Of a stretch of DNA of 64,000 nucleotides, positions 35,339 through 45,341 are shown piece by piece (positions within the stretch are counted from its first letter, which is position 1; every line of letters starts with the position of its first letter). The stretch is from Massilia terrae (GTDB lineage: Bacteria > Pseudomonadota > Gammaproteobacteria > Burkholderiales > Burkholderiaceae_D): assembly GCF_024753145.1 (NCBI RefSeq), contig NZ_JANUGU010000001.1, positions 186,001 through 250,000 of the forward strand, given 5' to 3'. Below the pieces are notes generated by a model, which did no database searches, was not told the DNA's origin, and saw only the letters and a list, made by a program, of their open reading frames with translations. A program made the position numbers and the translations under genes.

Positions 35339-37003
35339 ATGAACCGTTTCGCTTCGCTCACCCGGCTGCTCGCGATCACCGCGCTGGCCGGCGCCGCCGC
35401 CCTGTCCGCGCACGCCGCCTCGGCCCCGGGCAAGGACCAGTCTCCCAAACTCGTGGTCGTGATGGTCATCGACGGCCTGCCCAACGAGCAGGTGCTGCGC
35501 TACCGCGACCAGTTCGCGAAGGACGGTGGCCTGCGCCGGCTGCTGGAGCAGGGCGCCGCGTTCAGCAACGCGCACCAGGCACACGGCGTCACCGTCACCG
35601 CGGTCGGCCACTCGGCGGTGCTGAGCGGCGCCTATCCCTACCGCCACGGCATCATCGGGAACAACTGGCTGGATGCCGACGGCAAGACCGTCTACTGCAC
35701 CGAAGACCAGCGCTACCACTACATCGACGAGGAGACCGGCGCCCACGACGGCACCTCGCCGCACAAGCTGCGCGTCGACACGCTCGGTGACCAGCTGCGC
35801 TACGCCACCGGCGACCGCGCCAAAGTGGTGACGGTGTCCGGCAAGGACCGTGGCGCGATCCTGTTGGCGGGGAAGACCGGCACCGCCTACATGTACATGG
35901 ATAAAACGGGCGACTTCGCGACCAGCACCTTCTACATGCAGTCGTATCCCGAGTGGGTGCAGCGCTTCCGCGCGGCGCGCCCGCAGGACCGCTTCTACGG
36001 CAAATCGTGGAACCGGCTGCTGCCCGATGCCGCCTACGCCGGCGACGCTCCGTACCCGGAACCGACCACCACCAACCCGAACCGCTTCCCCTTCATCTAC
36101 CACAGCGAAAGCGGCGCGCCGGATGCGAAGTACTACGAGCGCCTGAAAGTTGGCCCGGCTGTCGACCAACTCACGCTGGAGTTCGCACGTGCGGCAGTGG
36201 AGGGCGAGAACCTGGGCCGCAATCCGGCCGGCGTGCCTGACCTCTTGGGCATCAGCCTGTCGGGCCACGACTACGTCAACCACGCCTACGGACCGGAAAG
36301 CGTGATGTCGCACGACCACCTGCAGCAGCTGGACCGCATGATCGGCAGCTTCTTCGGCTATCTCGACAAGCGCATCGGGCTCGATAACGTGCTGGTGGTG
36401 CTGACCGCGGACCACGGCTTCGCCAATTCGCCCGAATTCAGCCAGGCGCGCCACATCGACGCGCTGCGCATTAATCCGGGAACACTGGTGGACGCGCTCA
36501 ACGCCGATCTGGAGCAAAGCTATGGCGTGGCCAAGCTCGTCAAGCGCGCGATGCTGCCGGAGGTCTACCTGGACTACGAGGCCATCGACAAGCGTGGCCT
36601 GTCGCGCTCCGAAGTGGAGAACCGTGCTGCGCGCTTCCTGCTGGCGCAGCCGGGCATCGCTCAGGTGTTCACGCGCACGCAGTTCGAGAACGGCGGCGTG
36701 CAGACCACGCGCCTGGGGGTGTTGATGCAGCGCGCCTGGAACCGCCAGCTGTCGGGCGACCTGATGGTGGTGCCGACCGCGTATTCGATCTACAGCAGCG
36801 GCACCAGCGGCGCGACCCACGGCAATCCCTATGACTACGACACCAATGTGCCGGTCATGATCATGGGTGGCCGCTGGATCAAGCCGGGCGCTTACGGCAA
36901 CTACACCGAAGTGGTCGACATCGCGCCGACGCTGGCGCACCTGCTGCGTGTGCGGCCACCCGCGGCCGCCGAAGGGCGTGTGCTGACTGAAGCGCTGCGC
37001 TAG
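35339..37003 (+). CDS. PafA-like alkaline phosphatase, exported
   Basis: A signal peptide (LTRLLAITALAGAAALSAHA) is followed by a 530-residue alkaline-phosphatase-superfamily domain. KLVVVMVIDGLPNEQVL carries the first metal Asp. TVTAVGHSAVLSGAYPYRHG holds the Thr nucleophile region. VSGKDRGAILLAGKTG contains the Lys and Arg that define PafA. LSGHDYVNHAYGP and LTADHGFANSP provide further metal ligands. PafA enzymes are calcium-independent periplasmic phosphate monoesterases. The gene points the opposite way to the dap/pil genes around it and interrupts that conserved block. The ribosome site is weak. Confidence 0.87.
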   Translation: MNRFASLTRLLAITALAGAAALSAHAASAPGKDQSPKLVVVMVIDGLPNEQVLRYRDQFAKDGGLRRLLEQGAAFSNAHQAHGVTVTAVGHSAVLSGAYPYRHGIIGNNWLDADGKTVYCTEDQRYHYIDEETGAHDGTSPHKLRVDTLGDQLRYATGDRAKVVTVSGKDRGAILLAGKTGTAYMYMDKTGDFATSTFYMQSYPEWVQRFRAARPQDRFYGKSWNRLLPDAAYAGDAPYPEPTTTNPNRFPFIYHSESGAPDAKYYERLKVGPAVDQLTLEFARAAVEGENLGRNPAGVPDLLGISLSGHDYVNHAYGPESVMSHDHLQQLDRMIGSFFGYLDKRIGLDNVLVVLTADHGFANSPEFSQARHIDALRINPGTLVDALNADLEQSYGVAKLVKRAMLPEVYLDYEAIDKRGLSRSEVENRAARFLLAQPGIAQVFTRTQFENGGVQTTRLGVLMQRAWNRQLSGDLMVVPTAYSIYSSGTSGATHGNPYDYDTNVPVMIMGGRWIKPGAYGNYTEVVDIAPTLAHLLRVRPPAAAEGRVLTEALR

Positions 37004-37020
37004 TTCGGTCGGACTAAACG

Positions 37021-37062
37021 AAAACGTCGTTCACGCGGAAGCGGAACGACGTTTTGTTTTTG
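37021..37062 (+). terminator. Intrinsic terminator after the phosphatase gene
   Basis: AAAACGTCGTTC (37021-37032) pairs perfectly with GAACGACGTTTT (37044-37055) around an 11-base loop and is followed by GTTTTTG. It starts 17 bases after the stop codon. Its stem is the same REP motif seen elsewhere. Confidence 0.8.
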
Positions 37063-37078
37063 GTGCGGCGGCAAACGC

Positions 37079-37129
37079 AAAAAAAAGAGAACGTCGTTCC
37101 CGCCTGCCTGCGCGGGAACGACGTTCTCT
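37079..37129 (-). terminator. Intrinsic terminator after pilU
   Basis: An 18-base stem pairs positions 37086-37103 with 37112-37129 (AGAACGTCGTTCCCGC and its complement). On the minus strand it is followed by about eight T. It begins 8 bases after the pilU stop codon. It is a near-ideal intrinsic terminator made from a REP module. Confidence 0.88.
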
Positions 37130-37136
37130 TCATGCC

Positions 37137-38273
37137 TTAATTATTGAGCGTGAACTCGGTGAACGACGCGCTCGGCGGCTCGTCGTCCGGCTTGCTCTCT
37201 TCGGCCTGGCCCTTCGGTCCGTTGTTGAGCAACCAAAGCAGGTTGGTGGCCGAATCGGCGTTGGCCAGCGCCTCTTCCTGCGAGACCTTGCCTTCCTTGA
37301 CCAGGTTGTACAGCGCGGTCTCGAAGGTCTGCGAGCCCGGCGACAGGCTCTTGTCCATCGCTTCCTTGATCTGGCCGATTTCGCCTTTTTCGATCAGGTC
37401 CGAGATGTAGCGCGTGTTGACCATCACCTCGACCGCCGCATTGCGCGGGCCGCCGTTGGCCGAACGCACCAGGCGCTGCGACACGATCGCCTTCACCGCC
37501 GAGGACAGGTCCTGCAGCAGCGCGAAGCGGTTCTCGATCGGGTAGAAGCTGATGATGCGGTTCAGCGCGTTGTAGCTGTTGTTGGCGTGGAGCGTCGCCA
37601 GCACCAGGTGGCCCGACTGCGCATACGCCAGCGCGGCCGCCATGGTTTCCTTGTCGCGGATCTCCCCGATCAGGATGCAGTCCGGCGCCTGGCGCATCGA
37701 GTTCTTCAGCGCCGTGTGGAAGCTGAGGGCGTCGCTGCCGATTTCGCGCTGGTTGACGATCGACTTCTTGTTCCGGAACAGGAATTCGATCGGGTCTTCC
37801 AGCGTGAGGATGTGGCCGGACTTGAGCTCGTTGCGGTAGTCCAGCATGGCCGCGATCGAGGTCGACTTGCCCGAACCGGTGGCGCCCACCAGCAGCAGCA
37901 GGCCGCGCTTTTCCATGATCAGTTCCGACAGCACCGAGGGCAGGCCCAGCTCCGACAGCGCCGGGATATTCGCCGGCACGAAGCGGAACACCGCCGAGAT
38001 GGTGCCGCGCTGGCGGAACGCCGACATGCGGAAGCGTCCCAGGTTGGGCACCGACACGCCCATATTGAGCTCATGCTCGCGTTCGAGTTCTTCCATCTGC
38101 TCGGGCGAGCAGACCTCGGACAGGAGGGAGAGGATATTGTCCGGGAAAAGCTTGTTCTGGTTGATCGGGATGAGAATCCCGTTGATCTTGATTTGCACCG
38201 GCGAGTTCACCGCGAAGAACATGTCCGACGCGTTTTTCTCTTTCATGAGCTGGAACAGTCGCTCCATTGCCAT
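37137..38273 (-). CDS. pilU: Type IV pilus retraction ATPase PilU
   Basis: A PilT-like ATPase of 378 residues. Walker A is LLVGATGSGKSTS, the Asp box is GHILTLEDPIEF, Walker B is QAPDCILIGEIRD and the His box is HLVLATLHANNSYNAL. The C-terminal extension QEEALANADSATNLLWLLNN is typical of PilU rather than PilT. PilU is an accessory retraction motor that works together with PilT. There is no pilT beside it; instead it is 79 bases downstream of dapD. The start has GGGAGAG upstream. Confidence 0.9.
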   Translation of the reverse strand: MAMERLFQLMKEKNASDMFFAVNSPVQIKINGILIPINQNKLFPDNILSLLSEVCSPEQMEELEREHELNMGVSVPNLGRFRMSAFRQRGTISAVFRFVPANIPALSELGLPSVLSELIMEKRGLLLLVGATGSGKSTSIAAMLDYRNELKSGHILTLEDPIEFLFRNKKSIVNQREIGSDALSFHTALKNSMRQAPDCILIGEIRDKETMAAALAYAQSGHLVLATLHANNSYNALNRIISFYPIENRFALLQDLSSAVKAIVSQRLVRSANGGPRNAAVEVMVNTRYISDLIEKGEIGQIKEAMDKSLSPGSQTFETALYNLVKEGKVSQEEALANADSATNLLWLLNNGPKGQAEESKPDDEPPSASFTEFTLNN

Positions 38274-38352
38274 GGTGTTCTCTCCCTCGTTTTGTTCGAA
38301 TTCTTGTTGATACTACGCGCGGATCATATCAGGATCCGCGCGTGGCGCGTCA

Positions 38353-39177
<825 letters not shown>

Positions 39178-39212
39178 GATGGATCGTTGATTGGGTTTTC
39201 CGTTGGTAGTGC

Positions 39213-40451
39213 TTATGCGCCGATCGATTTGCAGAACTGGACGATGCGGTTGGCCGCTTCCAGTCCTTCATCCACGCCGGCCACGAGGGCCATGCGGATG
39301 CGATCGCGGCCCGGGTTCACGCCGTGCGCGTCGCGCGCGAGGTAGCTCCCTGGCAGGACCGTGACATTATATTCGGCGTACAGCCTGCGTGCGAATTCCG
39401 TGTCCGCCAGCCCGGTGCGGCGCACGTCGGCCCACAGGTAGAAGCCGGCGTCCGGCAGCTCGACATCCATCACCTGCTTGAGCAGCGGGGTGATGAGGTT
39501 GAACTTCTCGCGGTACAGCGCGCGGTTTTCCATCACGTGCGACTCGTCGTTCCAGGCCGCGATCGAGGCTGCCTGCACCGGCGGCGACATGGCGCCGCCG
39601 CAGTAGGTGCGGTACAGCAGGAACTGCTTGAGGATGGCCGGGTCGCCGGCGACGAAGCCGGAGCGCATGCCGGGCACGTTGGAGCGCTTGGACAGGCTGG
39701 AGAACACGACCAGCTTGCGGTACGGATGGATCCCGCCGCTGCGGCCGGCCTCGTGCGCCGCTTCGAGCGCGCCGATCGGCGGCATGGCGCCGTGGTAGAT
39801 CTCGGAATAGCATTCGTCGGACGCGATCACGAAGCCGTGGCGGTCGGACAGCTCGAACAGGGTGTTCCAGTCAGCCTGCGACAGCACGGCGCCGGTCGGA
39901 TTGCCGGGCGAGCAGACGAACAGCAGCTGCACCCGCGCCCACACTTCGGCCGGCACGCTGGCGTAGTCGCAGCCGAAATTGCGGGCTGGCTCGGAGTTGA
40001 CGAAGTAGGGCTCGGCGCCGGCGAGATAGGCCGCGCCTTCATAGATCTGGTAGAACGGGTTGGGGCAGACCACCAGCGAACCCGGGCGCGAGGCGTCGAC
40101 CACGGCCTGGGCGAAGGCGAACAGCGCTTCGCGCGAGCCGTTCACCGGCAGCACCATGGTCGCCGGGTCGAAGGCCGGCACGCCGTAGCGGCGCTCGATC
40201 CAGCCGGCGATCGCGGCGCGCAGCGGCTCGCCGCCGAGGGTGCTCGGATAGTGCGCCAGCCCGTCCAGGCTGTGCGTCATGGCTTTCTGGATGAAGGCCG
40301 GGGTGGGGTGCTTGGGCTCGCCGATGCCGAGGCTGATCGGGCTGTAGCCGGGGTTGGGCACCACGCCGGCAAACAGTTGGCGCAGCTTTTCGAAGGGGTA
40401 GGGGTGCAGTCTTTCGAGGTTTGGATTCACGACGGTACCAGGGCTATGCAT
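39213..40451 (-). CDS. dapC: Succinyldiaminopimelate transaminase
   Basis: Class I aminotransferase of about 412 residues. [20 protein letters not shown] and [20 protein letters not shown] open the enzyme, [11 protein letters not shown] is the cofactor-Asp region, and [20 protein letters not shown] contains the PLP lysine. It converts N-succinyl-2-amino-6-ketopimelate with glutamate. The N-terminus could also be the GTG seven codons downstream. A TATAAT on the minus strand at 40467-40472, just upstream of the ATG, may be its -10 box, though no good -35 is visible. Neighbouring dapD supports the role. Confidence 0.9.
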   Translation of the reverse strand: MHSPGTVVNPNLERLHPYPFEKLRQLFAGVVPNPGYSPISLGIGEPKHPTPAFIQKAMTHSLDGLAHYPSTLGGEPLRAAIAGWIERRYGVPAFDPATMVLPVNGSREALFAFAQAVVDASRPGSLVVCPNPFYQIYEGAAYLAGAEPYFVNSEPARNFGCDYASVPAEVWARVQLLFVCSPGNPTGAVLSQADWNTLFELSDRHGFVIASDECYSEIYHGAMPPIGALEAAHEAGRSGGIHPYRKLVVFSSLSKRSNVPGMRSGFVAGDPAILKQFLLYRTYCGGAMSPPVQAASIAAWNDESHVMENRALYREKFNLITPLLKQVMDVELPDAGFYLWADVRRTGLADTEFARRLYAEYNVTVLPGSYLARDAHGVNPGRDRIRMALVAGVDEGLEAANRIVQFCKSIGA

Positions 40452-40568
40452 ACGAATGATTTTCCCATTATAGCGCTGATAAGTTCTGCCCCGATGCCCC
40501 TCGTTGCAGTGTATTTGCAGTAAGATCATCATCTTCAGGGATCCAGCCCGCCCAACCAGCCGATCGCC

Positions 40569-41330
40569 GTGCCGATTAATTACGCAAGAAGCCTGACCGG
40601 ACACCGCCGCACCGTCAGTGCCAACCGCCAGCTCGGGTTCACCCTGGCCTTCGTGGCCGGGGCCACCAACGCCGGCGGCTTCCTGGCGGTGCACCAGTAC
40701 ACCTCGCACATGACCGGCGTGGTCTCGGCCATGGCCGACAACCTGGCCCTGGCCAGCTACGACCTGGTGCTGGACGGGGCCGGCGCCGTGGTCTCCTTCC
40801 TGCTGGGCGCGGCCTGCACCGCGCTGATCGTCAATTACGTGCGGCGCCGGCGGATGTATAGCGAATACGCGCTGCCGCTGCTGCTCGAGGCCGTGCTGCT
40901 GCTGGTGTTCGGCGTGCTCGGTGCCCAGTTGCAGGCGGTGCCCGGGCTGTTCATCCCGGTGACGGTCATGCTCCTGTGCTTCATCATGGGGCTGCAGAAC
41001 GCGCTCGTCACCAAGCTCTCGCATGCCGAGATCCGCACTACCCACATGACCGGCATCGTCACCGACATCGGCATCGAACTTGGCAAGAGCCTGTACTGGA
41101 ACAGGACCCGCAGCCTGCCGCATGTCGGCGCCAACCGCGAGCGCCTGGGGATGTTGGCGACTTTGCTGTTCTGCTTTGTCTCTGGCGGCGTGGCGGGCGC
41201 GATCGGGTTCAAGCACTTCGGCTTCATCTCCACGGTGCCGCTGGCGGCTGCCCTGTGCCTGATAGCGATCGTGCCGACGGTGGACGACATCGTGCGCATC
41301 GCCGTGCGCCTGCGGCGCAAGCGTCCTTGA
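40569..41330 (+). CDS. YoaK/DUF1275 membrane protein
   Basis: The 253-residue protein has six predicted membrane helices. TLAFVAGATNAGGFLAVHQYTSHMTG is the DUF1275 signature region, with AEIRTTHMTGIVTDIGIELG forming the internal second copy. The biochemical role of DUF1275 proteins is unknown. The start is a GTG without a clear ribosome site. The stop codon overlaps the start of the sugar kinase gene (TGATG), so the two are coupled, which might point to transport or metabolism of a polyol, but that is speculative. Confidence 0.75.
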   Translation: MPINYARSLTGHRRTVSANRQLGFTLAFVAGATNAGGFLAVHQYTSHMTGVVSAMADNLALASYDLVLDGAGAVVSFLLGAACTALIVNYVRRRRMYSEYALPLLLEAVLLLVFGVLGAQLQAVPGLFIPVTVMLLCFIMGLQNALVTKLSHAEIRTTHMTGIVTDIGIELGKSLYWNRTRSLPHVGANRERLGMLATLLFCFVSGGVAGAIGFKHFGFISTVPLAAALCLIAIVPTVDDIVRIAVRLRRKRP

Positions 41331-42889
41331 TGCGGCCGGCGATCCTCGCCATCGACAACGGCACGCAGAGCGTGCGCGCCTTGCTGTTCGATGCGCGCGG
41401 CGAGCCGCTGGCCAAGTCGCAGGTGCCGCTGGAAGCCTACTTTTCGTCGCAGCCCGGCTGGGCCGAGCACGACGTGGAGGAGTACTGGCAGGCGGTCTGC
41501 CGCGCGTGCCAGGGACTGTGGGCGCAGCCGGGCGTATCGGCCGCGGCGGTGGCCGGGGTGGCGGTGACCACGCAGCGCGGCACCGTGGTCAACCTGGGCG
41601 CCGACGGGCAGCCGCTGCGGCCTGCGATCACCTGGCTCGACCAGCGCCGCGCCGACAGCGTGCCGCCCATCAGCCCGTTCTGGCAGGCGGCGTTCAAGCT
41701 GGCGCGGGTGGACGGCACCATCGATTTCCTGCGCGGCGAGGCCGAGATCAACTGGATTCGCCAGCACCAGCCGGAGGTGTACGCGGCCACCGCCAAATTC
41801 CTGCTGCTGTCCGGCTACCTGAATTACCGCCTGTGCGGACGCTATGTCGATTCGGCCGGCTCGCAGGTGGGCTATGTGCCCTTCGACTACCGGCGCCACC
41901 GCTGGGCGCGGGCCTGGGACTGGAAATGGCAGGCGCTGGCCGTGGAGCAGCGCATGCTGCCGGAACTGGCCGCGCCGGGCGAGCGGCTGGGTGCGATCAG
42001 TGCGGAGGCGGCGGCGGGCACCGGTATCCCGGCCGGCACGCCACTGTTCGCGGCGGCCGCCGACAAGGCCTGCGAAGTGATCGGCGCCGGCTGCAGCGAG
42101 CCGCATGTGGGCTGCCTGTCCTACGGCACCACCGCGACCATCAACACCACTAGCCGCCGCTATGTCGAGGTGACGCCGTTCGTGCCGCCGTATCCGGCCG
42201 CGATTCCAGGCGCGTACAGCACCGAGGTGCAGGTGTACCGCGGCTACTGGATGGTCAATTGGTTCAAGGAGCAGTTCGGCCACCAGGAGCAGTTGCGGGC
42301 GCTGGCCGAGGACGTGGCGCCGGAGGCGCTGTTCGACCGCCTGGCCAGCTCGGTGCCGCCGGGCGCGATGGGACTGATGCTGCAGCCTTACTGGACGCCG
42401 GGCCTGCGCGTGCCGGGGCGCGAGGCCAAGGGCGCGATCATCGGCTTCGGCGACGTGCACACGCGGGCGCACGTGTACCGCGCGATCCTGGAAGGGCTGG
42501 CGTATGCGCTGCGCGAAGGGAAGGAGCGGATCGAGAAGCGCAGCGGGGTGCCGATCACGGAGCTGCGGGTGTCGGGGGGAGGCTCGCAGAGCGACGCGGC
42601 GATGCAGCTCACGGCGGACATTTTCGGACTGCCGACGGCGCGGCCGCATGTCTACGAGACGTCAGGACTGGGCGCGGCGATCGATGCCGCGGTGGGACTG
42701 GGGATGCATGCGGACTTTGCGGCCGCGGTGAGGGAGATGACGCGGGTGGGAAGGGTGTTCGAGCCGATCGCACAGAACCGGGCGGTGTACGACAAGCTGT
42801 ATCGGCGCGTGTACAAGCGGATGTACCGGCAGCTAAGGCCGATGTATCGCGAGATTGCGGATATCACCGGCTATCCGAGCCAGCTCTAA
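41330..42889 (+). CDS. FGGY-family carbohydrate kinase
   Basis: The kinase has 519 residues and the actin-like fold. ILAIDNGTQSVRALLFDARG is the N-terminal phosphate motif, TTQRGTVVNLGADGQPLRPA and ITWLDQRRAD follow the FGGY pattern, and LRVSGGGSQSDAAMQLTADI is the C-terminal adenosine motif. The sugar or polyol is not identifiable from sequence, and no transporter or catabolic operon surrounds it other than the coupled DUF1275 protein. Confidence 0.85.
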   Translation: MRPAILAIDNGTQSVRALLFDARGEPLAKSQVPLEAYFSSQPGWAEHDVEEYWQAVCRACQGLWAQPGVSAAAVAGVAVTTQRGTVVNLGADGQPLRPAITWLDQRRADSVPPISPFWQAAFKLARVDGTIDFLRGEAEINWIRQHQPEVYAATAKFLLLSGYLNYRLCGRYVDSAGSQVGYVPFDYRRHRWARAWDWKWQALAVEQRMLPELAAPGERLGAISAEAAAGTGIPAGTPLFAAAADKACEVIGAGCSEPHVGCLSYGTTATINTTSRRYVEVTPFVPPYPAAIPGAYSTEVQVYRGYWMVNWFKEQFGHQEQLRALAEDVAPEALFDRLASSVPPGAMGLMLQPYWTPGLRVPGREAKGAIIGFGDVHTRAHVYRAILEGLAYALREGKERIEKRSGVPITELRVSGGGSQSDAAMQLTADIFGLPTARPHVYETSGLGAAIDAAVGLGMHADFAAAVREMTRVGRVFEPIAQNRAVYDKLYRRVYKRMYRQLRPMYREIADITGYPSQL

Positions 42890-42909
42890 ATCCGGCCACC
42901 TGCCTTAAA

Positions 42910-43016
42910 CGTCGTCCCCGTGAAGGCGGGGACCCCATGGACAAGCCGCCTGTCGAAAATCCAAACGCCGCAGGCCCGTTAGCTCAGCATGGATCCCCGC
43001 CTGCGCGGGGACGACG
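42910..43016. repeat. REP/BIME-like inverted repeat
   Basis: CGTCGTCCCCGTGAAGGCGG at the left is mirrored by CCGCCTGCGCGGGGACGACG at the right. The core contains GTTAGCTCAGCATGGATC, shared with other copies. It occupies the whole gap between the convergent kinase and aminotransferase genes. Confidence 0.8.
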
Positions 43017-43046
43017 GTGTTACGTGTAGAGGTGCGGTAGCTGCGC

Positions 43047-44240
43047 TTACAGCATATCCTTGATCAGCTTGCCCAGCACCGCCACGCCTTCGCGGATGCG
43101 CTCCGGCGGCACGGTGACGAAGGACAGGCGCAGGGTGTTGGTTTCCGGCTCGTTGGCGTAGAACGGCGAACCAGGCACGAAGGCCACGCGCGCGGCGATC
43201 GCCTGGTCGAGCAGCTTGAGCGCGTCGATCTGCTTCGGCAGCGTCACCCAGATGAACATGCCGCCTTCCGGCGTGGTCCAGGTGGCATCGGCCGGGAAGT
43301 GCTCGGCCAGCGCGTCCAGCATCACCTGGCACTGGTTGCCGTACAGGGTGCGGATGGTCGGGATGTGGCGATCCAGGAAGCCGTCCTTGACCACCTCGTG
43401 CACCACCATCTGGGTCAGCTGCGCGGTGTGCAGGTCGGCGGCCTGCTTGGCCAGCTCGAGGCGGCGCACCAGCGGCAGCGGGGCGCACACATAGCCCAGG
43501 CGGATGCCCGGCGTGAGCACCTTCGAGAACGAACCCATGTAGATCACGCCGTCCGGGTTCATCGCCAGCATGCGCGGCTTCGGCTCGCCCTTGTACGACA
43601 GCGCGCCGTAAGGATCGTCCTCGATCAGCGGCAGGCCGAGGCGGGCGCAGGTCTCGACCAGCTCGAGGCGGCGTTCGATCGACAGCGAGCGGCCGGTCGG
43701 ATTCTGGAAGTTCGGCAGCGAATACAGCAGGCGCGCGCCTTGCGCCACCGCGTCGATCGACGAGGGCACCAGGCCGTGCTCGTCGGTGTCGACGGATTTG
43801 AATTCGGGACGGTACACCGAGAACGCTTGCAGCGCGCCCAGGTAGCTCGGGGTTTCGACCAGCACGCGGCTGCCTTCGTCGATCAGCACCTTGCCCAGCA
43901 GGTCGAGCGCCTGCTGCGAGCCCGAGACCATCAGGATCTGCTCGGGAACGATCTTGGACCCATCGGTGGAGAGGTAGTCGGCAATCCACTCACGCAGCGG
44001 GGCGTAGCCATCGGTCGGGCCGTATTGCAGGGCGACGCGGCCGCTGTCGGTCAGGACCTTGTCGAACGCCTCTTTCATGCGCTCCACCGGGAAGGTGGCG
44101 GGCGAGGGCAGGCCGCCGGCAAACGAAATGATTTCCGGGCGTTGGGTGATCTTCAGGATCTCACGAATGAAGGAAGCCTGGAGTTGCTGCGCACGATCGG
44201 AAAAGTGCCACTGGATGGGGTTGGGATTCTCGATTTTCAT
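43047..44240 (-). CDS. PLP-dependent aminotransferase (2-aminoadipate/LysN-type)
   Basis: Fold type I aminotransferase of about 397 residues. REILKITQRPEIISFAGGLP and ALQYGPTDGYAPLREWIADY are the N-terminal signatures of the LysN/ARO8-like group. LIEDDPYGALSYKGEP holds the cofactor Asp, and IYMGSFSKVLTPGIRLGYVC the PLP lysine. Members use 2-aminoadipate, aromatic or branched amino acids; the substrate is not clear here. It is followed at a distance by no other operon member. I start at the second of two ATGs (44238-44240), which has a better spaced purine-rich site. A Rid protein gene lies just upstream in the same direction. Confidence 0.82.
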   Translation of the reverse strand: MKIENPNPIQWHFSDRAQQLQASFIREILKITQRPEIISFAGGLPSPATFPVERMKEAFDKVLTDSGRVALQYGPTDGYAPLREWIADYLSTDGSKIVPEQILMVSGSQQALDLLGKVLIDEGSRVLVETPSYLGALQAFSVYRPEFKSVDTDEHGLVPSSIDAVAQGARLLYSLPNFQNPTGRSLSIERRLELVETCARLGLPLIEDDPYGALSYKGEPKPRMLAMNPDGVIYMGSFSKVLTPGIRLGYVCAPLPLVRRLELAKQAADLHTAQLTQMVVHEVVKDGFLDRHIPTIRTLYGNQCQVMLDALAEHFPADATWTTPEGGMFIWVTLPKQIDALKLLDQAIAARVAFVPGSPFYANEPETNTLRLSFVTVPPERIREGVAVLGKLIKDML

Positions 44241-44364
44241 ACTCATCTCACAGAAGGGACCGCGGGTGGTGCCGGGTCATTATAAGCCACGCCGGGTAGG
44301 CAGGCTCGACAGAGGGCCAGTTCCTGGTGGGAGCGGGCCCGGGATTTGCAGCTAAATTCTAGCG

Positions 44365-44826
44365 TTACGCCACTTCGACGATCATTTCGATTTCGACGCA
44401 GGTGCCGCGCGGCAGCGAGGCCACGCCGAAGGCCGAGCGCGCGTGCTTGCCGGCGTCGCCGAACACTTCGCCCAGCAGTTCCGAGCAGCCGTTGGTGACG
44501 AGGTGCTGTTCGTTGTACTCGGGCGTCGATGCCACCAGGCTCATCACTTTGACGATGCGCTTGACGCGCTTCAGGTCGCCGCCGCAGGCATCCTGCAGGG
44601 TGCCGATCAGGTCGATCGCCACCGAACGGGCCGCTTGCTGGCCCTGTTCCGTGGTCTTGTCCTTGCCCAGCAGGCCGGTGTTCGGCGAGCCGTCCACGTT
44701 CTTGGCGATGTGGCCGGAAATGAAGACCAGGTTGCCGGTCTGTACATACATGACGTAGGCAGCGGCCGGGGTGGCCGGCGAGGCCAAGGTAATGTTCAGT
44801 TCTTTCAGCTTGTCGTAGACGGACAT
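44365..44826 (-). CDS. Rid-family protein (YjgF-like, non-archetypal subgroup)
   Basis: The 153-residue protein has the trimeric YjgF fold elements PAAAYVMYVQTGNLVFISGH, GDLKRVKRIVKVMSLVASTP and ARSAFGVASLPRGTCVEIEM. It is longer than RidA and belongs to a Rid subgroup whose activity is often undefined. The Arg that is catalytic in RidA appears shifted in context. The aminotransferase gene lies 124 bases downstream, which suggests a scavenging or quality-control role next to a PLP enzyme. AGGAAGAG precedes the ATG. Confidence 0.8.
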   Translation of the reverse strand: MSVYDKLKELNITLASPATPAAAYVMYVQTGNLVFISGHIAKNVDGSPNTGLLGKDKTTEQGQQAARSVAIDLIGTLQDACGGDLKRVKRIVKVMSLVASTPEYNEQHLVTNGCSELLGEVFGDAGKHARSAFGVASLPRGTCVEIEMIVEVA

Positions 44827-44971
44827 GTACTCTTCCTGTTGGGTTGGGGCGATGAAAAGCCGATATTGTACCCGCGCTCGTGCGCCGCGGATGGGACGGA
44901 TCGGTAAGATTGCATCGCCCCGTCATGGCCGGGCAAGCAGGACGGCAGCGATACCGCGCCGAAAGGAACGG

Positions 44972-45256
44972 TCATGCGTCCTTGTCGGGTGGAGGGGGCG
45001 ATCCGAACAGGGCATTGAGCGCGTCGAGATTGCTCTTGCGCTCGGCCTTGCCGGTGCGGCCCGCATACTCTTCCTCGATATTGTCGCGGTAGTAGCTCCA
45101 CGCCGAGCCCGTGGTCGACAGCGTGCGCCAGACGTAGTCCCCGACGCCCGAGTAGTCGATCGCGCTGCCATCTTCGAATTCGACGCGCAGGATGCGCTCG
45201 CGCGAGTCATAGCCGATAGCGCGCAGCTTCCCGGAGTGGATTCTTTTCATTTCCAT
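44972..45256 (-). CDS. KTSC-domain protein
   Basis: A small protein of 94 residues. SGKLRAIGYDSRERILRVEF and YVWRTLSTTGSAWSYYRDNI form the KTSC domain, a short fold named after the Lys-tRNA synthetase proteins in which it also occurs. Function is unknown. The variant here keeps the conserved GYD, EF and Y-residues. I start at the ATG at 45254-45256; an ATG two codons later is equally possible. Confidence 0.75.
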   Translation of the reverse strand: MEMKRIHSGKLRAIGYDSRERILRVEFEDGSAIDYSGVGDYVWRTLSTTGSAWSYYRDNIEEEYAGRTGKAERKSNLDALNALFGSPPPPDKDA

Positions 45257-45341
45257 CGTAAGCTCACTGGTTGCGGGTCTCCCTTTCACTGTCGACGTTT
45301 CGGGTCCGATAGTCAAGTGTTCCGAATCCGGCCGGACCGGC

